Part shown: one piece after another, positions 26,179-36,135 of the stretch
Layout of the letters: the number at the start of each line of letters is the position of its first letter
Position numbering within the stretch: the stretch's first letter is position 1
Assembly (NCBI RefSeq): GCF_001424165.1
Contig: NZ_LMOJ01000001.1
Location: 1,050,139-1,114,138 of the forward strand
Direction: 5' to 3'
Origin: Massilia sp. Leaf139
Lineage (GTDB): Bacteria > Pseudomonadota > Gammaproteobacteria > Burkholderiales > Burkholderiaceae_D
DNA: 64,000 nt
Position numbers and translations under genes: made by a program
Notes under the pieces: generated by a model
Seen by the model: the letters and a program-made list of their open reading frames with translations, nothing else
Database searches by the model: none
Told to the model about the DNA's origin: nothing

Positions 26179-26217
26179 CGAACCGGCCACGCCCATGCTG
26201 CGGCGTGGCGGTTCGCG
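26179..26217. promoter_or_regulatory. Strong hairpin between tctC and tctB
   Basis: GCGAACCGGCCACGCC (26179-26194) pairs with GGCGTGGCGGTTCGC (26203-26217) with a single bulged G and an 8-nt loop. No T-run follows. It lies just after the binding-protein stop in the tctCBA transcript and probably protects the upstream message, as an intercistronic stabiliser. Confidence 0.75.
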
Positions 26218-26234
26218 GCTTGCTTGCCGTCGGT

Positions 26235-27209
26235 TTAGTCGGCGTAGACGCCGGCCTTGGTGATGATCGGCTGCCAGCGCTCGATTTCGGCCTTGACGTG
26301 GGCGCGCAGGGCTTCCGGACGGGCGCGCGATTCCGCGACCGGCTCGGTGCCGAGGTCGGCGAATCGCTGCTTGACGGTCGGATCCTTCAGCGCCGTCTGC
26401 AGGGCACCTGCCAGGGTGTCGACGATCGGCTTCGGCGTGCCCTTCGGCGCGTACAGGCCGTGCCAGACCGCCACGTCGAAGCCCGGCAGGCCCGATTCGG
26501 CCAGGGTCGGGAGTTCCTTCATGAAGGGCAGGCGCGTCTTGGTGGTCACGCCATAGGCCTTGATCTTGCCGCCCTTGACCTGGCTGGTGGTGTTGGTGGT
26601 CTGGTCGCACATGAAGTCGACCTGGCCGCCGAGCAGGTCGTTCATGGCCGGGCCGGTGCCCTTGTACGGAACCGTGGTGAGGTCGGTGCCGATGGCCGTC
26701 ATGAACAGCATGCCGCACAGGTGCGAGGCTGAGCCGACGCCGGCGTTGGCGTAGGTGACCTTGTCCTTGTTGGCCTTGACGTAGGCGAGCAGCTCCTTCA
26801 TGTCCTTGGCCGGGAAGTCCTTGCGCGCGACGATCATCATCGGCACGTCGGTGACGAGGCCGATCGTCTCGAAGTCCGTCTGGGCGTTATAGGCAAGCTT
26901 GCGGTACAGCGAAGGCGCGGTGGAATGGCCGATGTGGTGCAGGAACAGCGTGTAGCCGTCAGGTGCGGCCTTGGCCACGCGCGCCGCGCCGATCGTGCCG
27001 CCGGCGCCGCCGACGTTCTCGATGATGATCTGCTGCTTGAGCTTGGTGCCCATCGACTGGGCCACCAGGCGCGCGACGGTGTCGGTGGGGCCGCCGGCGG
27101 CGAAGGGTACGATCATGGTGATCGTCTTGGTTGGATAGGTCTGGGCATGGGCCATTGCGCTGCCAAACAAGGCCAGGCATGCGGCGGCGCGCATCAGGGT
27201 GATTTTCAT
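26235..27209 (-). CDS. tctC: Bug-family periplasmic binding protein TctC
   Basis: This 324-residue Bug-family receptor has a Sec signal (MKITLMRAAACLALFGSAMAHA) followed by QTYPTKTITMIVPFAAGGPTD, the family's opening strand and ligand loop. NVGGAGGTIGA and YANAGVGSASHLCG are further Bug motifs lining the carboxylate pocket. It is the first gene of tctCBA. Acidic ligand contacts that define amino-acid-binding Bugs are not evident, so a carboxylate ligand is likely but unidentified. Confidence 0.93.
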   Translation of the reverse strand: MKITLMRAAACLALFGSAMAHAQTYPTKTITMIVPFAAGGPTDTVARLVAQSMGTKLKQQIIIENVGGAGGTIGAARVAKAAPDGYTLFLHHIGHSTAPSLYRKLAYNAQTDFETIGLVTDVPMMIVARKDFPAKDMKELLAYVKANKDKVTYANAGVGSASHLCGMLFMTAIGTDLTTVPYKGTGPAMNDLLGGQVDFMCDQTTNTTSQVKGGKIKAYGVTTKTRLPFMKELPTLAESGLPGFDVAVWHGLYAPKGTPKPIVDTLAGALQTALKDPTVKQRFADLGTEPVAESRARPEALRAHVKAEIERWQPIITKAGVYAD

Positions 27210-27263
27210 GGTGTCTTCCTCGGTCTCTGTTTATAAGTATTGCCCAACCGTCCACTTGAACCG

Positions 27264-27305
27264 CAAGATCCCGTGCTTCCACGCGAGTAGCCTCGAGGGA
27301 TCTTG
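27264..27305. promoter_or_regulatory. Inverted repeat in the tctC leader
   Basis: CAAGATCCC (27264-27272) and GGGATCTTG (27297-27305) are perfectly complementary with a 24-nt interval, 55-96 nt upstream of the tctC start. It may be an operator or a leader stem. The rest of the 326-nt divergent gap to the BNR gene (27210-27535) holds nothing else I can support. Confidence 0.4.
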
Positions 27306-27535
27306 TTGAACAGGTATGTACGCAGGCTCGGTTGTACCAGCAAATAGATTGATATGCAACTAAGGGAAAACCGCAATTGCACGCATTGCAACGCTCATCC
27401 TTATTCCTGCGGCAACCTGGAAATCCGCCTGCAATCCTGGCGATTCACGCTACTCATCCATATTAGTCCGATGGCGCGCGAAGCGGCGCGCGCACTGGGC
27501 GCCGGCGGTGCTAGCCTTGCGGCGAGGAGGCCGCC

Positions 27536-28822
27536 ATGATCCGAATACGCCTGACCGCCTGGTTCGCGCTGGGCGTCGCATTGCCTGCATTACCCGCCGC
27601 GCCCGCGCTTGTGTGGGAGGCGCCGCGCGAGATCGCCGCGGGCCGCGGCGAGAAGGGCGCCTGGCGCCAGAACGATTCGCGCTACGACTATGTCGACGAC
27701 GCCACCGTCGCTCTCGCCCCGGACGGCGAGCAGTACCTGGCCTGGGTGGAGCAGGGAAGCAAGGATGTCTGGCTGCGCACGGCAATGGGAGGGCGCCTAA
27801 GTGCGCCCGTGAACGTGTCGCGCAGCCCGGCGACGTTTTCCTGGCTGCCGCGCATCGCCGTCGACCCCGGGCAGCCGCGGCGCATCTGCCTGCTCTGGCA
27901 GGAGATCGTTTTTTCCGGCGGGTCGCACGGCGGCGACATCCTGTTCGCGCGCTCGGACGACGGCGGCCGCACCTTCTCGGCCCCGCTCAACCTGTCGCGC
28001 TCGCGCGGCGGCGACGGCAAGGGAAGGCTCGATCGCGCCACCTGGTCGAACGGCAGCCTCGATATCGCCATCGGCGCCGGCGGCCTGGTGCTGGCCAGCT
28101 GGACGGAATACGAGGGCGCGCTGTGGCTGGCGCGCTCGCTGGACGGCGGCGCCAGCTTCTCCGCGCCGCAGCGACTTGCGGGCGATGGAAAGCGGCCGGC
28201 GCGCGGCCCGGCGCTGGCGATCGGGCCGGACGGCGCCGTCCACCTCGCCTGGGCAGTGGGAGAAGACGCGCGCGCCGCCATCCGCGTCGCACGCTCGCAG
28301 GACAAGGGCGCCAGCTTCGGCGCGCCGCGCCTGGTGGGCGGCGAGGAGGGCCGCGCCGATGCGCCGCGCCTGGCCTTCGACGGCGCCGGCCGCCTGCACA
28401 TGGTCTACGCCGAGCACGGTGCGGCAAGCGCGCGGGTGCGCCATGCGCTTGCGGACGACGCTGTCCGCTTCGCGCCCGCGCGCACCCTGGCCGCGCCGCT
28501 CGGCGCCGGCGGGGCCGCCTATCCGATGCTGGCGGGCGACGGCGCGAGCGGGCTGGCCATCGTCTGGGAAATCCTCGGACGCGACGGCCGTCCGCGCTCC
28601 CTCGGCATCAGCGTCTCGCGCGACGGCGGACGCAGTTTCACCGCACCGTCGGTCGTGCCGGGTAGCGCCGCGCCGCACGGCGGCAGCAACGGTTCCCAGC
28701 AAGGCCTGTTGGGCAGCAAGCTGGCGCTCGGCCGCGACGGGCGCATCGCCATCGTCAACCGCAGCCTGGTGCCCGGCCAGGGCAGCCGCATCCGGCTGAT
28801 ACGCGGACATGTGGCGCGCTAG
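27536..28822 (+). CDS. Exported BNR/Asp-box repeat protein (sialidase-like fold)
   Basis: This 428-residue protein has an N-terminal signal (MIRIRLTAWFALGVALPALPA). Four Asp-boxes are visible: SDDGGRTF (140-147), SLDGGASF (201-208), SQDKGASF (254-261) and SRDGGRSF (about 359-366). They mark successive blades of a six-bladed beta-propeller as in exo-sialidases and related hydrolases. The sialidase Arg triad cannot be confirmed from motifs, so catalytic activity is uncertain. It stands alone, divergent from tctC, and is probably periplasmic or secreted. Confidence 0.8.
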   Translation: MIRIRLTAWFALGVALPALPAAPALVWEAPREIAAGRGEKGAWRQNDSRYDYVDDATVALAPDGEQYLAWVEQGSKDVWLRTAMGGRLSAPVNVSRSPATFSWLPRIAVDPGQPRRICLLWQEIVFSGGSHGGDILFARSDDGGRTFSAPLNLSRSRGGDGKGRLDRATWSNGSLDIAIGAGGLVLASWTEYEGALWLARSLDGGASFSAPQRLAGDGKRPARGPALAIGPDGAVHLAWAVGEDARAAIRVARSQDKGASFGAPRLVGGEEGRADAPRLAFDGAGRLHMVYAEHGAASARVRHALADDAVRFAPARTLAAPLGAGGAAYPMLAGDGASGLAIVWEILGRDGRPRSLGISVSRDGGRSFTAPSVVPGSAAPHGGSNGSQQGLLGSKLALGRDGRIAIVNRSLVPGQGSRIRLIRGHVAR

Positions 28823-28898
28823 ATCGGCGCTGCAACCGGGTTGCGCCGTAGAAGATAAAGCACGCAATGGCGGATCAGGTCGCAATAATTGCTCGTAA

Positions 28899-29190
28899 GA
28901 CACGGGCAGCGTAGGATCGGTGGTCGTCACCGCCTTCGGGCGCATCAAGGATCGCTTCGCGGCCGGGTCGAAAGCGGCCGTCGGCGGCGCGCTCCTGGCG
29001 GCCATGAACACGGCTTCGGAATACGGCCTGGGGCGGCATGCGCATCGCGCTCGCCGCCATGTCTGATCTCTTCATCCAGGGCACGCAGGACGCGCAAATT
29101 CCGCTCGAGGTGCTGCACCGCGTGGTGGCCATGGCCAGCGGCGGCATGGACACGCTGCCGCACAATGGCGCCGTCATCACGCTTACAGGC
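28899..29190 (+). pseudogene. Remnant of a GntP-family permease with an internal deletion
   Basis: Two stretches of a GntP-type transporter C-terminus lie side by side in different frames. In the first (28899 to about 29030) the translation reads GRIKDRF ... GGALLAAMNTASEYGLG. In the second (from 29032) it reads GGMRIALAAMSDLFIQ, QIPLEVLHRVVAMASGGMDT and LPHNGAVITL. In intact family members these are separated by several dozen residues, so a deletion joined them out of frame. There is no start, and both ends break off, the last one inside the stop region of the minus-strand gene at 29183. This recall-based match explains DNA otherwise filled only by shadow frames. Confidence 0.75.
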
Positions 29191-29509
29191 GCGGGCCCGG
29201 GCGCCAGGGGAAGCCGGCGACGGCCTCGAGGCCGCCTTCGGCAAAGCGCGGCCACAGTTCCAGCGCCATCTGCGGCGTCACCCCGGGCAGGTGCGACACC
29301 GCATTTTCTTCGTCGCGTTCGAGATAGGCGGAACGGTCTTCGTCGAGGCGCAGCGTCCATAGCGTATCCCTGCGCACCATCCAGGCGCCCGCATGTTCGG
29401 GATCCTCCTCCCGATACAGTTCGGCGACGATGTCGGCCAGCTGCTGCTCCGTCGGCGCATCGGCGCTGGCGCCCCAGCGGGACTGGACGTGAATGTTCGT
29501 GTCGGTCAT
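29183..29509 (-). CDS. Hypothetical protein, 108 aa
   Basis: This small acidic cytoplasmic protein has a Trp-rich middle (AWMVRRDTLWTLRLDEDRSA) and a C-terminal VTPQMALELWPRFAEGG. No family was recognised. Its ATG overlaps the stop of the upstream alpha/beta hydrolase gene (29506-29509), so the two are translationally coupled. Its 3' end abuts the GntP-family remnant. Confidence 0.65.
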   Translation of the reverse strand: MTDTNIHVQSRWGASADAPTEQQLADIVAELYREEDPEHAGAWMVRRDTLWTLRLDEDRSAYLERDEENAVSHLPGVTPQMALELWPRFAEGGLEAVAGFPWRPGPRL

Positions 29510-30129
29510 GCGATTTCGCTCGGCAGGGACAAATGGCGGTCGATGAGCGGCGCCACGCGCTCGGCCAGCGTGCAGCCGAGACTGTGATCCGCTCCAGGAA
29601 ACACGTGCAGGGTGGCGCGCGGGAGCAGGCGCGCCAGCGCCTCTCCGGCCTGTACCGGACTAATCGGATCGGCGTCTCCCCACAGCAGCAGCACCGGCAT
29701 GCGCAGCGTCGGCAGACGCGGGGCAAGGTCGTCGCGGTAGCCCTCGAACCAGTCGGGCAAGCCCGGATGGGCGGCGCGCATCGCCGGACGCCAGTCTTCG
29801 GCGTCGAAGGCCCCCATGTCGATCCCGCCCGAGGTGGCCGACAGCACCAGGTGCGTCACCAGATCGGGCCTGCGCAGCGCCGCCAGCATGGCGATGACGC
29901 CGCCCATCGATTGCGCGACCAGCGCACCGGGTGTGCGCATGCGGGCCAGGAGCCTGTCCGCCAGGTCGTCGATGCGCGTGACGGCGGGGTCGCGCGGAAC
30001 GCCGTTGAAGCCCGGCCAATCGACATGAACCTGGCGCGCGGCATGCTGCAGCAGTGCGGCCGCGGGATGCCAGAATTCAGTGCGGCCCAGGGCGCCAGGC
30101 AGAAAGAAGACGGTGGACGGTGTTTGCAT
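29506..30129 (-). CDS. Alpha/beta-hydrolase fold protein
   Basis: This 207-residue hydrolase starts at the ATG at 30129 (MQTPSTVFFLPGALG); the frame extends to 30204 without support. The nucleophile elbow reads VAQSMGG (Ser73), the acid is expected in LLLWGDADPISP and the base in GADHSLG, so the triad is complete. It is short for the family, with a reduced cap domain. It is coupled to the downstream 108-aa hypothetical gene. Substrate unknown. Confidence 0.85.
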   Translation of the reverse strand: MQTPSTVFFLPGALGRTEFWHPAAALLQHAARQVHVDWPGFNGVPRDPAVTRIDDLADRLLARMRTPGALVAQSMGGVIAMLAALRRPDLVTHLVLSATSGGIDMGAFDAEDWRPAMRAAHPGLPDWFEGYRDDLAPRLPTLRMPVLLLWGDADPISPVQAGEALARLLPRATLHVFPGADHSLGCTLAERVAPLIDRHLSLPSEIA

Positions 30130-30228
30130 GGCCGGACTATACAGCAGCGCATGGCCGCCATGAAGCCTTTGTCGAGCCACGCTGAAACCCGAGGGAGGCC
30201 GCAACCGATGCCGCCTCCATCACGACGG

Positions 30229-32433
30229 CTACGCGCGCACGCCCGCCACCGCCAGCGCCGTCATGTTGACGATCCTGCGCACGGTCGCGCTCGGGCTCAG
30301 GATGTGCACCGGCTTGGCCGCGCCCAGCAGGATCGGGCCGACCGTCACACCCTTGCCCGTGGAGACCTTGAGTAGATTAAAGGTGATGTTGGCGGCGTCC
30401 AGCGAGGGCATCACGAGCAGGTTGGCGCTGCCGGCAAAGGCGCCCGAAGGCTGGTAGACCTGGCGGATCTCTTCGGACAGGGCGGCGTCGCCGTGCACCT
30501 CGCCGATCAGCGCCAGATCCGGATCGGAGGACGCGAGCAGGTCGCGTGCTTCGCGCATGCGGCGCGCCGACGGTCGATCCGACGAACCCGCGGTCGAATG
30601 CGACAACAGCGCGACCTTCGGCTCGAGGCCGAACTGGCGCAATTCGGTGGCCGCAAGGCGCGTGATCGCCGCCAGCTCCTCGGCGGACGGACTGTCGTTG
30701 ACATAGGTGTCGGTGATGAACAGGGTCAGCTTGTCGAGCACCAGGGCGTTCATGGCCGCCAGCACGTTCGCGCCTGGCGCCATGCCGATCACGTCCTTCA
30801 CGTGCACCAGGTGGCTGTCGTAGCTGCCGCGCATGCCGCAGATGAGGGCGTCGACTTCGCTGGCGGCGAGCAGGCGCGTGCCCTGCAGCGTGGTGTCGCC
30901 TTCTGCTTCGACCAGGGTGTAGTCGACGCCCGCGCGCAGGCGCAGGCCGTTGGCGGCAATCGCCTGGGCGACTTCGTCGGCGCGGCCGATCAGCACCGGC
31001 TGCGCCAGCGCGCTGTCGACCACCGTCTGCACGGCGCGCAGTACGCGCGCGTCGTCCGCTTCGGCATAGGCCACGCGGCGTGGGTTGGCCTTGGCCTGGG
31101 CGAAGACGGGCCGCATGAAGAAGCCGGTGTGGTAGATCATCTCGGCCAGGCGCTCGCGGTAGGCCGCCATGTCGGTGATGGGACGTGCGGCGACGCCCGA
31201 CTGCTCGGCCGCGATGGCGACTGCCGGCGCGATGGCCGCCATCAGGCGCGGATCGAAGGGCTTCGGGATGATGTAGTCGGAACCGAAGCGCAGGTCTTCG
31301 CCGGCATAGGCCGCGGCCACGGCGTCGTTCGGCTCGGCCTCGGCCAGTTCCGCGATCGCCGACACGCAGGCCAGCTTCATCTCGTCGGTGATGCGCGTCG
31401 CGCCGCAGTCGAGGGCGCCGCGGAAGATGTAGGGGAAGCAAAGTACGTTGTTGACCTGGTTCGGATAATCCGAACGGCCGGTGGCGACGATGCAGTCGGG
31501 CCGCGCCGCGCGTGCCACCTCGGGCCGGATCTCCGGTTCCGGATTCGCCAGCGCCAGGATCACCGGGCGCTCCTTCATGGTCTTGACCATCTCCGCGCTG
31601 AGCACGCCCGCGGTCGAGCAGCCGAGGAAGACGTCGGCGTCCTGGACGATGTCGGCCAGGGTGCGCGCGCTCGTGGTCTGGGCATAGCGCGCCTTGTTCG
31701 CTTCCATGTTGGCCTCGCGGCCCGTGTAGATCACGCCCTTCGAGTCCGCCACGTAGATGTGCTCGCGCTTGACGCCGAGGCTGACCATCATGTCGAGGCA
31801 GGCGATGGCCGCCGCGCCGGCGCCGCTGGCGGCCAGCTTGACGCTGCCGATGTCCTTGCCGACCACTTTCAGGGCATTCATCAGCGCGGCGCTGGAGATG
31901 ATCGCGGTGCCGTGCTGGTCGTCGTGGAAGACGGGGATGTTCATCCGTTCGCGCAGCTGCTTCTCGATGTAGAAGCATTCGGGCGCCTTGATGTCTTCCA
32001 GGTTGATGCCGCCGACGGTGGGCTCGAGCATCGCGATGGCGTCGACCAGTTTATCCGGGTCGAGTTCGTCCAGTTCGAGGTCGAACACGTCGACCCCGGC
32101 GAATTTCTTGAACAGGCAGCCCTTGCCTTCCATGACGGGCTTCGAGGCCAGCGGCCCGATGTTGCCCAGGCCAAGCACGGCGGTGCCGTTGCTGATCACG
32201 GCCACCAGGTTGCCGCGCGAGGTGTACTCGGCCGCCTTGGACGGATCGGCCGCGATCTCTTCGCAGGCATAGGCCACGCCCGGCGAATAGGCCAGCGACA
32301 GGTCGCGCCCGTTCGACAGCGGCTTGGTGGCCACCACTTCGATCTTGCCGCGCACGGGGCTGCGGTGGTACTCGAGGGCGTCGGCGCGCAGTTGGCTGTC
32401 GCGCGACTCGTCCTGGCTGCTTTCGGTGCTCAT
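30229..32433 (-). CDS. maeB: NADP-dependent malic enzyme with phosphotransacetylase-like domain
   Basis: This 734-residue protein matches the two-domain MaeB layout: an N-terminal malic enzyme and a C-terminal phosphate acetyltransferase-like regulatory domain. The first half holds [44 protein letters not shown] and the Rossmann segment [13 protein letters not shown]. The second half holds [11 protein letters not shown] and ATITFNLLK-type PTA segments. It decarboxylates malate to pyruvate, supplying NADPH and pyruvate. The start is the ATG at 32433 with AAGGAG 5 nt upstream. Confidence 0.93.
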   Translation of the reverse strand: MSTESSQDESRDSQLRADALEYHRSPVRGKIEVVATKPLSNGRDLSLAYSPGVAYACEEIAADPSKAAEYTSRGNLVAVISNGTAVLGLGNIGPLASKPVMEGKGCLFKKFAGVDVFDLELDELDPDKLVDAIAMLEPTVGGINLEDIKAPECFYIEKQLRERMNIPVFHDDQHGTAIISSAALMNALKVVGKDIGSVKLAASGAGAAAIACLDMMVSLGVKREHIYVADSKGVIYTGREANMEANKARYAQTTSARTLADIVQDADVFLGCSTAGVLSAEMVKTMKERPVILALANPEPEIRPEVARAARPDCIVATGRSDYPNQVNNVLCFPYIFRGALDCGATRITDEMKLACVSAIAELAEAEPNDAVAAAYAGEDLRFGSDYIIPKPFDPRLMAAIAPAVAIAAEQSGVAARPITDMAAYRERLAEMIYHTGFFMRPVFAQAKANPRRVAYAEADDARVLRAVQTVVDSALAQPVLIGRADEVAQAIAANGLRLRAGVDYTLVEAEGDTTLQGTRLLAASEVDALICGMRGSYDSHLVHVKDVIGMAPGANVLAAMNALVLDKLTLFITDTYVNDSPSAEELAAITRLAATELRQFGLEPKVALLSHSTAGSSDRPSARRMREARDLLASSDPDLALIGEVHGDAALSEEIRQVYQPSGAFAGSANLLVMPSLDAANITFNLLKVSTGKGVTVGPILLGAAKPVHILSPSATVRRIVNMTALAVAGVRA

Positions 32434-32624
32434 GTGGTCTCCTTGTCTGGGCCGGCGCCGTGCGTGCGGATGGAGCGCATCCAATGCGCTCATGCAGCGC
32501 GCTTATGCAGTGCGCGTATGCGCCGCGCATGGGGCGGCCCGCTGGTCTTGGGGTTGTCCGCTCATCATACGTGAACGGAAAAAATCCCGCGCCTGGCAGA
32601 GGAGACAGTAATGGGGCGCGGCGC

Positions 32625-35600
32625 TCAGTGCACCATCTCCCGTTCGAGCAAGCGCTCGAAGGCCTCGCGCGGGACGGCCGGCGAGAAATGGTAGCCCTGG
32701 ATGTAGTCGCAGCCGAGGGCGGCGAGGATGGCGCGCTGGGCGCCGGTCTCGACGCCCTCCGCGATCGTCTCGATGCCGAGGCGGTGCGCCAGGTCGACGA
32801 TGGCCTCGGTCAGGGCGCGGTCGCTGCCGTCCTCGGTCAGGCGGTCGATGAAGGACTTGTCGATCTTGAGGTAGTCGACGTCGAACTGCTTCAGGTAAGA
32901 GAGCGAGGAGAAACCGGTGCCGAAGTCGTCGATGGAGACACGCGCACCGGCCGCGTGCAGGGCGTCGAGACAGCGCGTGACCTGGGCGGCGTCGCTCACC
33001 AGTACGCCCTCGGTCAGTTCGATGGTGAGGCTGTTGGGTGGCAGGCCGGCGTTCACCACCCGCGTCAGCCAGGGCAGCTTGGCGTGCTGCTCGAACTGCA
33101 CCGGCGAGACGTTCACCGACAGCTCGACATCCACACCGTACACGCGCCGCCAGCGCTCGATGCTGGCGATCGCCTCGACCAGCACCCATTCGCCGATCTC
33201 GTGGATCAGGCCCGTTTCCTCGGCCAGCGGGATGAAGCGCGCCGGGCTGATCATGCCTAGTTCCGGGTGCTGCCAGCGCAGCAGGGTCTCGGCCTTGCGG
33301 ATACGGCCCGTGGCCGTCTCGACGATGGGCTGGTAATGCACCTGCAACTGCTTGCGCGCCAGCGCCGCGCGCAGCTCGTTGGTCAGGCTCAGGCGCTCGC
33401 GCGCATGCTGCTGGAGCGCGGGCGTGAAGTACTGGAAGCGGCCGCGTCCCGCGCTCTTGGCCAGGTAGACGGCGTGTTCGGCATTGCGCACCAGCTCGGC
33501 CGCATCCATGCCGTCGTCGGGGAAGACGCTGATGCCGACGCTGGCAGAGACATACGCAACGGCCTCGCCGCCGAGATCGAGCGGCGCAGCCATGGCGCCG
33601 ATGACGGCGTCGGCGGTCGTCTCGAGGTGGCGCCGGCCCTCGAACTCGTCGACCACGAGGGCGAACATGTTCCCGCCGAGGCGGGCGATGGTGGCCTCGG
33701 GCGAGACGCAGCGCGCCAGGCGCCGGGTCAGCTCCACCAGCGCGGCATCGCCCCTGGCGTGCCCATAGCTGTCGTTGATGTCCTTGAAGCGGTCGAGGTC
33801 GAGCAGCAGCACGCCCAAGCCCTGGCCTGCCCCTTGTGCCTTCTTCAGATCCTGGGTCAGGCGGTCGAGGAAGAGGCGGCGGTTGGGCAGGCCGGTGAGG
33901 GCGTCGAAATTGGTCTGGCGCCAGATCAGCTCGTCCTTCTCCTTCTGCTCGCTGATGTCGTGGAACTGCAGTACGTGGCGGTGGATGCGCCCGTCCGGAT
34001 GGCGGATCACGCGGATGTCGACGTACTTGGCATTGATCGCTCCGTTCTCCGCGCGCTCCAGGATCTCGCCTTCCCAGTGGTCTTCCGCCAGCAGGGTCTG
34101 CCAGAGGCGCTCGTAGAAGCAGCTGTCGTGCATGTTCGATTCGAACAGCGCCGGCCGGGTGCCCGACACCTCGCGCAGGCTGCGGCCGGTCTGGCGGCTA
34201 AAGGCCGGATTGGCGTCGACGATCAGGTTGGCCTCGTCGGTGACGACGATGGCTTCCAGGCTGGTCTGGTAGATCAGGTTCGCCATGCGCATCGACTCCT
34301 CGAGGTCGCGCCGCTGGGTCACGTCCTGGACGGTGCCGCGCAGCTTGACCGGGCGGCCGTCCTCCATCACGGCGCCGCAGACCGAACGCACCCACTTGCG
34401 CTTGCCCGCGCCGCTGACCATCTCGAGCTCGATCGTGAACGGGCGGCCCTCCCGGGCCGCCGCGTCGAGCGTTTTGCCGATCAGGGCGCGGTTTTCCTCG
34501 TTGTAGCAGGCGGTGCAGGTGGCCGGCGTGACCGGCAGGCCGGGCGGGATCTCGTAGATCCGCATCAGCTCGTCCGTCCAGTGGAAGGCGTCGGTGGCCA
34601 GGTCGATTTCCCAGGCGCCGATTTGGGCCAGGGTGCTCATTTCCTTGAGCAGCTGATCCTGCTCGCGGATCGTGCGCTCCTGTTGGCGCCGCTCGGTGAT
34701 GTCGCGCGCCACGCCGAGCACGCCGATCACGGTGCCGTCCGGCCGGGTGACCGGGGTCTTGATGGTTTCGAAGACATGTCCCGCGAAGTGGCCCGTTGGC
34801 GCGGTTTCCTCGACCGTCACGGGGCCGCCCCTGGCGACCGCGGCCGCGTCGTCGTGCGCGAACTTGCCCGCCGTCCGCGCGTCGAACAATTCGGTGTCGC
34901 GCTTGCCGAGGATGTTCTCGCGCGCCGTCCCGAACACCTCCGCGGTCTGGGCGTTGCAAGCCTGATAGACGCCCCGGCGGTCTTTCAGCCAGATCAGGTC
35001 GGGACTGTTTTCCAGCAGGGTGCGCAACTGGGCCTGCTCGCGCTCGAGCTGCGCAGTGCGTCCGCGTACCGCGCGCCGCACCGACGCCAGCCAGGCCGCC
35101 AGCAGCAACAACATGGCGAACAGGGCCACCAGCACCTGCACCAGTCGTTCGGCATAGCGGGTGGAGACCAGCGGGCGCCCCATCCACTCGTCGCGCAGCG
35201 CCTCGAGTTCGCCCGCGCCGATGGCGGCCATGCCCCGTTCGACCTGCGCCAGAGTGGCCGTATCGCCCTTGCGCACGGCGCGCCGCAACCGGTCGCGCGT
35301 GACCTCGAACGCCCTGACATAGGTGCGGTGCATGCCTTCGCGGTAGAGGCGGTAGTCGGCCGAGTACTCGTCCAGGCACAGCAGCTTGAGTTCCTGACGC
35401 GTGGCCGCGGCGATGAGCGCCTCGTAGGTGGGGAACACGCGCATGGTGCGGATGCCGGCGCGCGCGAGCTGCTCGGCGCAGGCGTCGCCTTCCTGCACGC
35501 CGACCTCGAAGCCCTGCAGGCTGCGCAGGTCGTGGATGCCGCCGATCGAGGCGTTCGCATATACGCCGGTGGAGACGGTCGCGTACGAGGGCGAAAAATC

Positions 35601-35915
35601 GAAGCGTGCGGCGCGCGCCGGCGTCTGGAAGATGGGATCGATGACGTCAGCCTGGCCCGCATCCAGCATCGGCAGCACCTGCGCCCAGTTGGCGGGAATC
35701 AGTTGTACCGGCAAACCGGTCTTTTGCTGCCACAGGCGCCAGAGGTCGACCGTATAGCCGTCGAGCTTGCCCTAGGCATCGAGGAAGGAATAGGGCGGGT
35801 AGTTGCGATCCATGACCACGCGCAGCGGCACCGCCGGCGCGACGTACGCGGGCAGCGCGAGACAAACGATCGACAGCGAGGCGATCGGCAGCGAGCGGAC
35901 AAGCGTCCTGGACAT
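32625..35915 (-). pseudogene. Periplasmic-sensor PAS-GGDEF-EAL protein gene interrupted by an in-frame amber codon
   Basis: The full frame of 1096 codons starts at the ATG at 35915 (GGGAG upstream). A signal peptide precedes LRVVMDRNYPPYSFLDA, the start of an SBP_bac_3 sensor domain; codon 48 is TAG (35772-35774), after which the same frame continues GKLDGYTVDLW without a break. Next come the rest of the sensor domain, a membrane segment (258-278), three PAS domains (about 295-410, 425-540, 545-660), a GGDEF domain and an EAL domain. The GGDEF motif reads GGNMF (747-751), so cyclase activity is doubtful. The EAL motif reads ETL (876-878), with NVSPVQF, ELTEG, DDFGTG and IAEGVET kept, so phosphodiesterase activity is plausible. 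A single C-to-T change in a Gln codon explains the stop. Confidence 0.85.
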
Positions 35916-36028
35916 GGCGTCTCCCGGAGGGCCGGCCTGGCAGCCGCGCCGATCCAGGCCCGGCCGGCACACCGGCCAGTCCGGAAAACGATACCACGAA
36001 GGACGATCCGGTGACGCAGCGGTAGGCT

Positions 36029-36076
36029 CAGCAACTGAGTCAGCAACTGAGTCAGCAACTGAGTCAGCAGGTGAGC
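36029..36076. repeat. 12-nt tandem repeat
   Basis: CAGCAACTGAGT occurs three times in a row (36029-36040, 36041-36052, 36053-36064), followed by a degenerate fourth unit CAGCAGGTGAGC. It lies in the 220-nt gap upstream of the interrupted GGDEF/EAL gene, outside any supported gene, and probably varies in copy number. Confidence 0.85.
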
Positions 36077-36135
36077 CAGCCGCCGACGGCGCGCGCCAGG
36101 TATTACCGGACAATCCCGGCCGGCCTGGCCGCCGC

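Noticed and set aside
28823..28848. Terminator after the BNR protein gene
   Set aside because: CGGCGC...GCGCCG can pair through a bulge, but there is no T-run; support is too weak to list.
35772..35774. Recoding of the TAG codon as pyrrolysine or another programmed readthrough
   Set aside because: No downstream recoding structure or pylT-like system is visible, and periplasmic sensor domains do not use pyrrolysine; a Gln-to-stop substitution is simpler.
33267..36014. Long open frame antisense to the sensor GGDEF/EAL gene
   Set aside because: It is Ala/Arg/Gly/His-rich shadow coding of a G/C-biased gene on the other strand and shows no family motifs; the minus-strand frame has clear PAS, GGDEF and EAL motifs.
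36029..36076. CRISPR array
   Set aside because: The repeats are 12 nt, contiguous and without spacers, and no cas genes are in the window.
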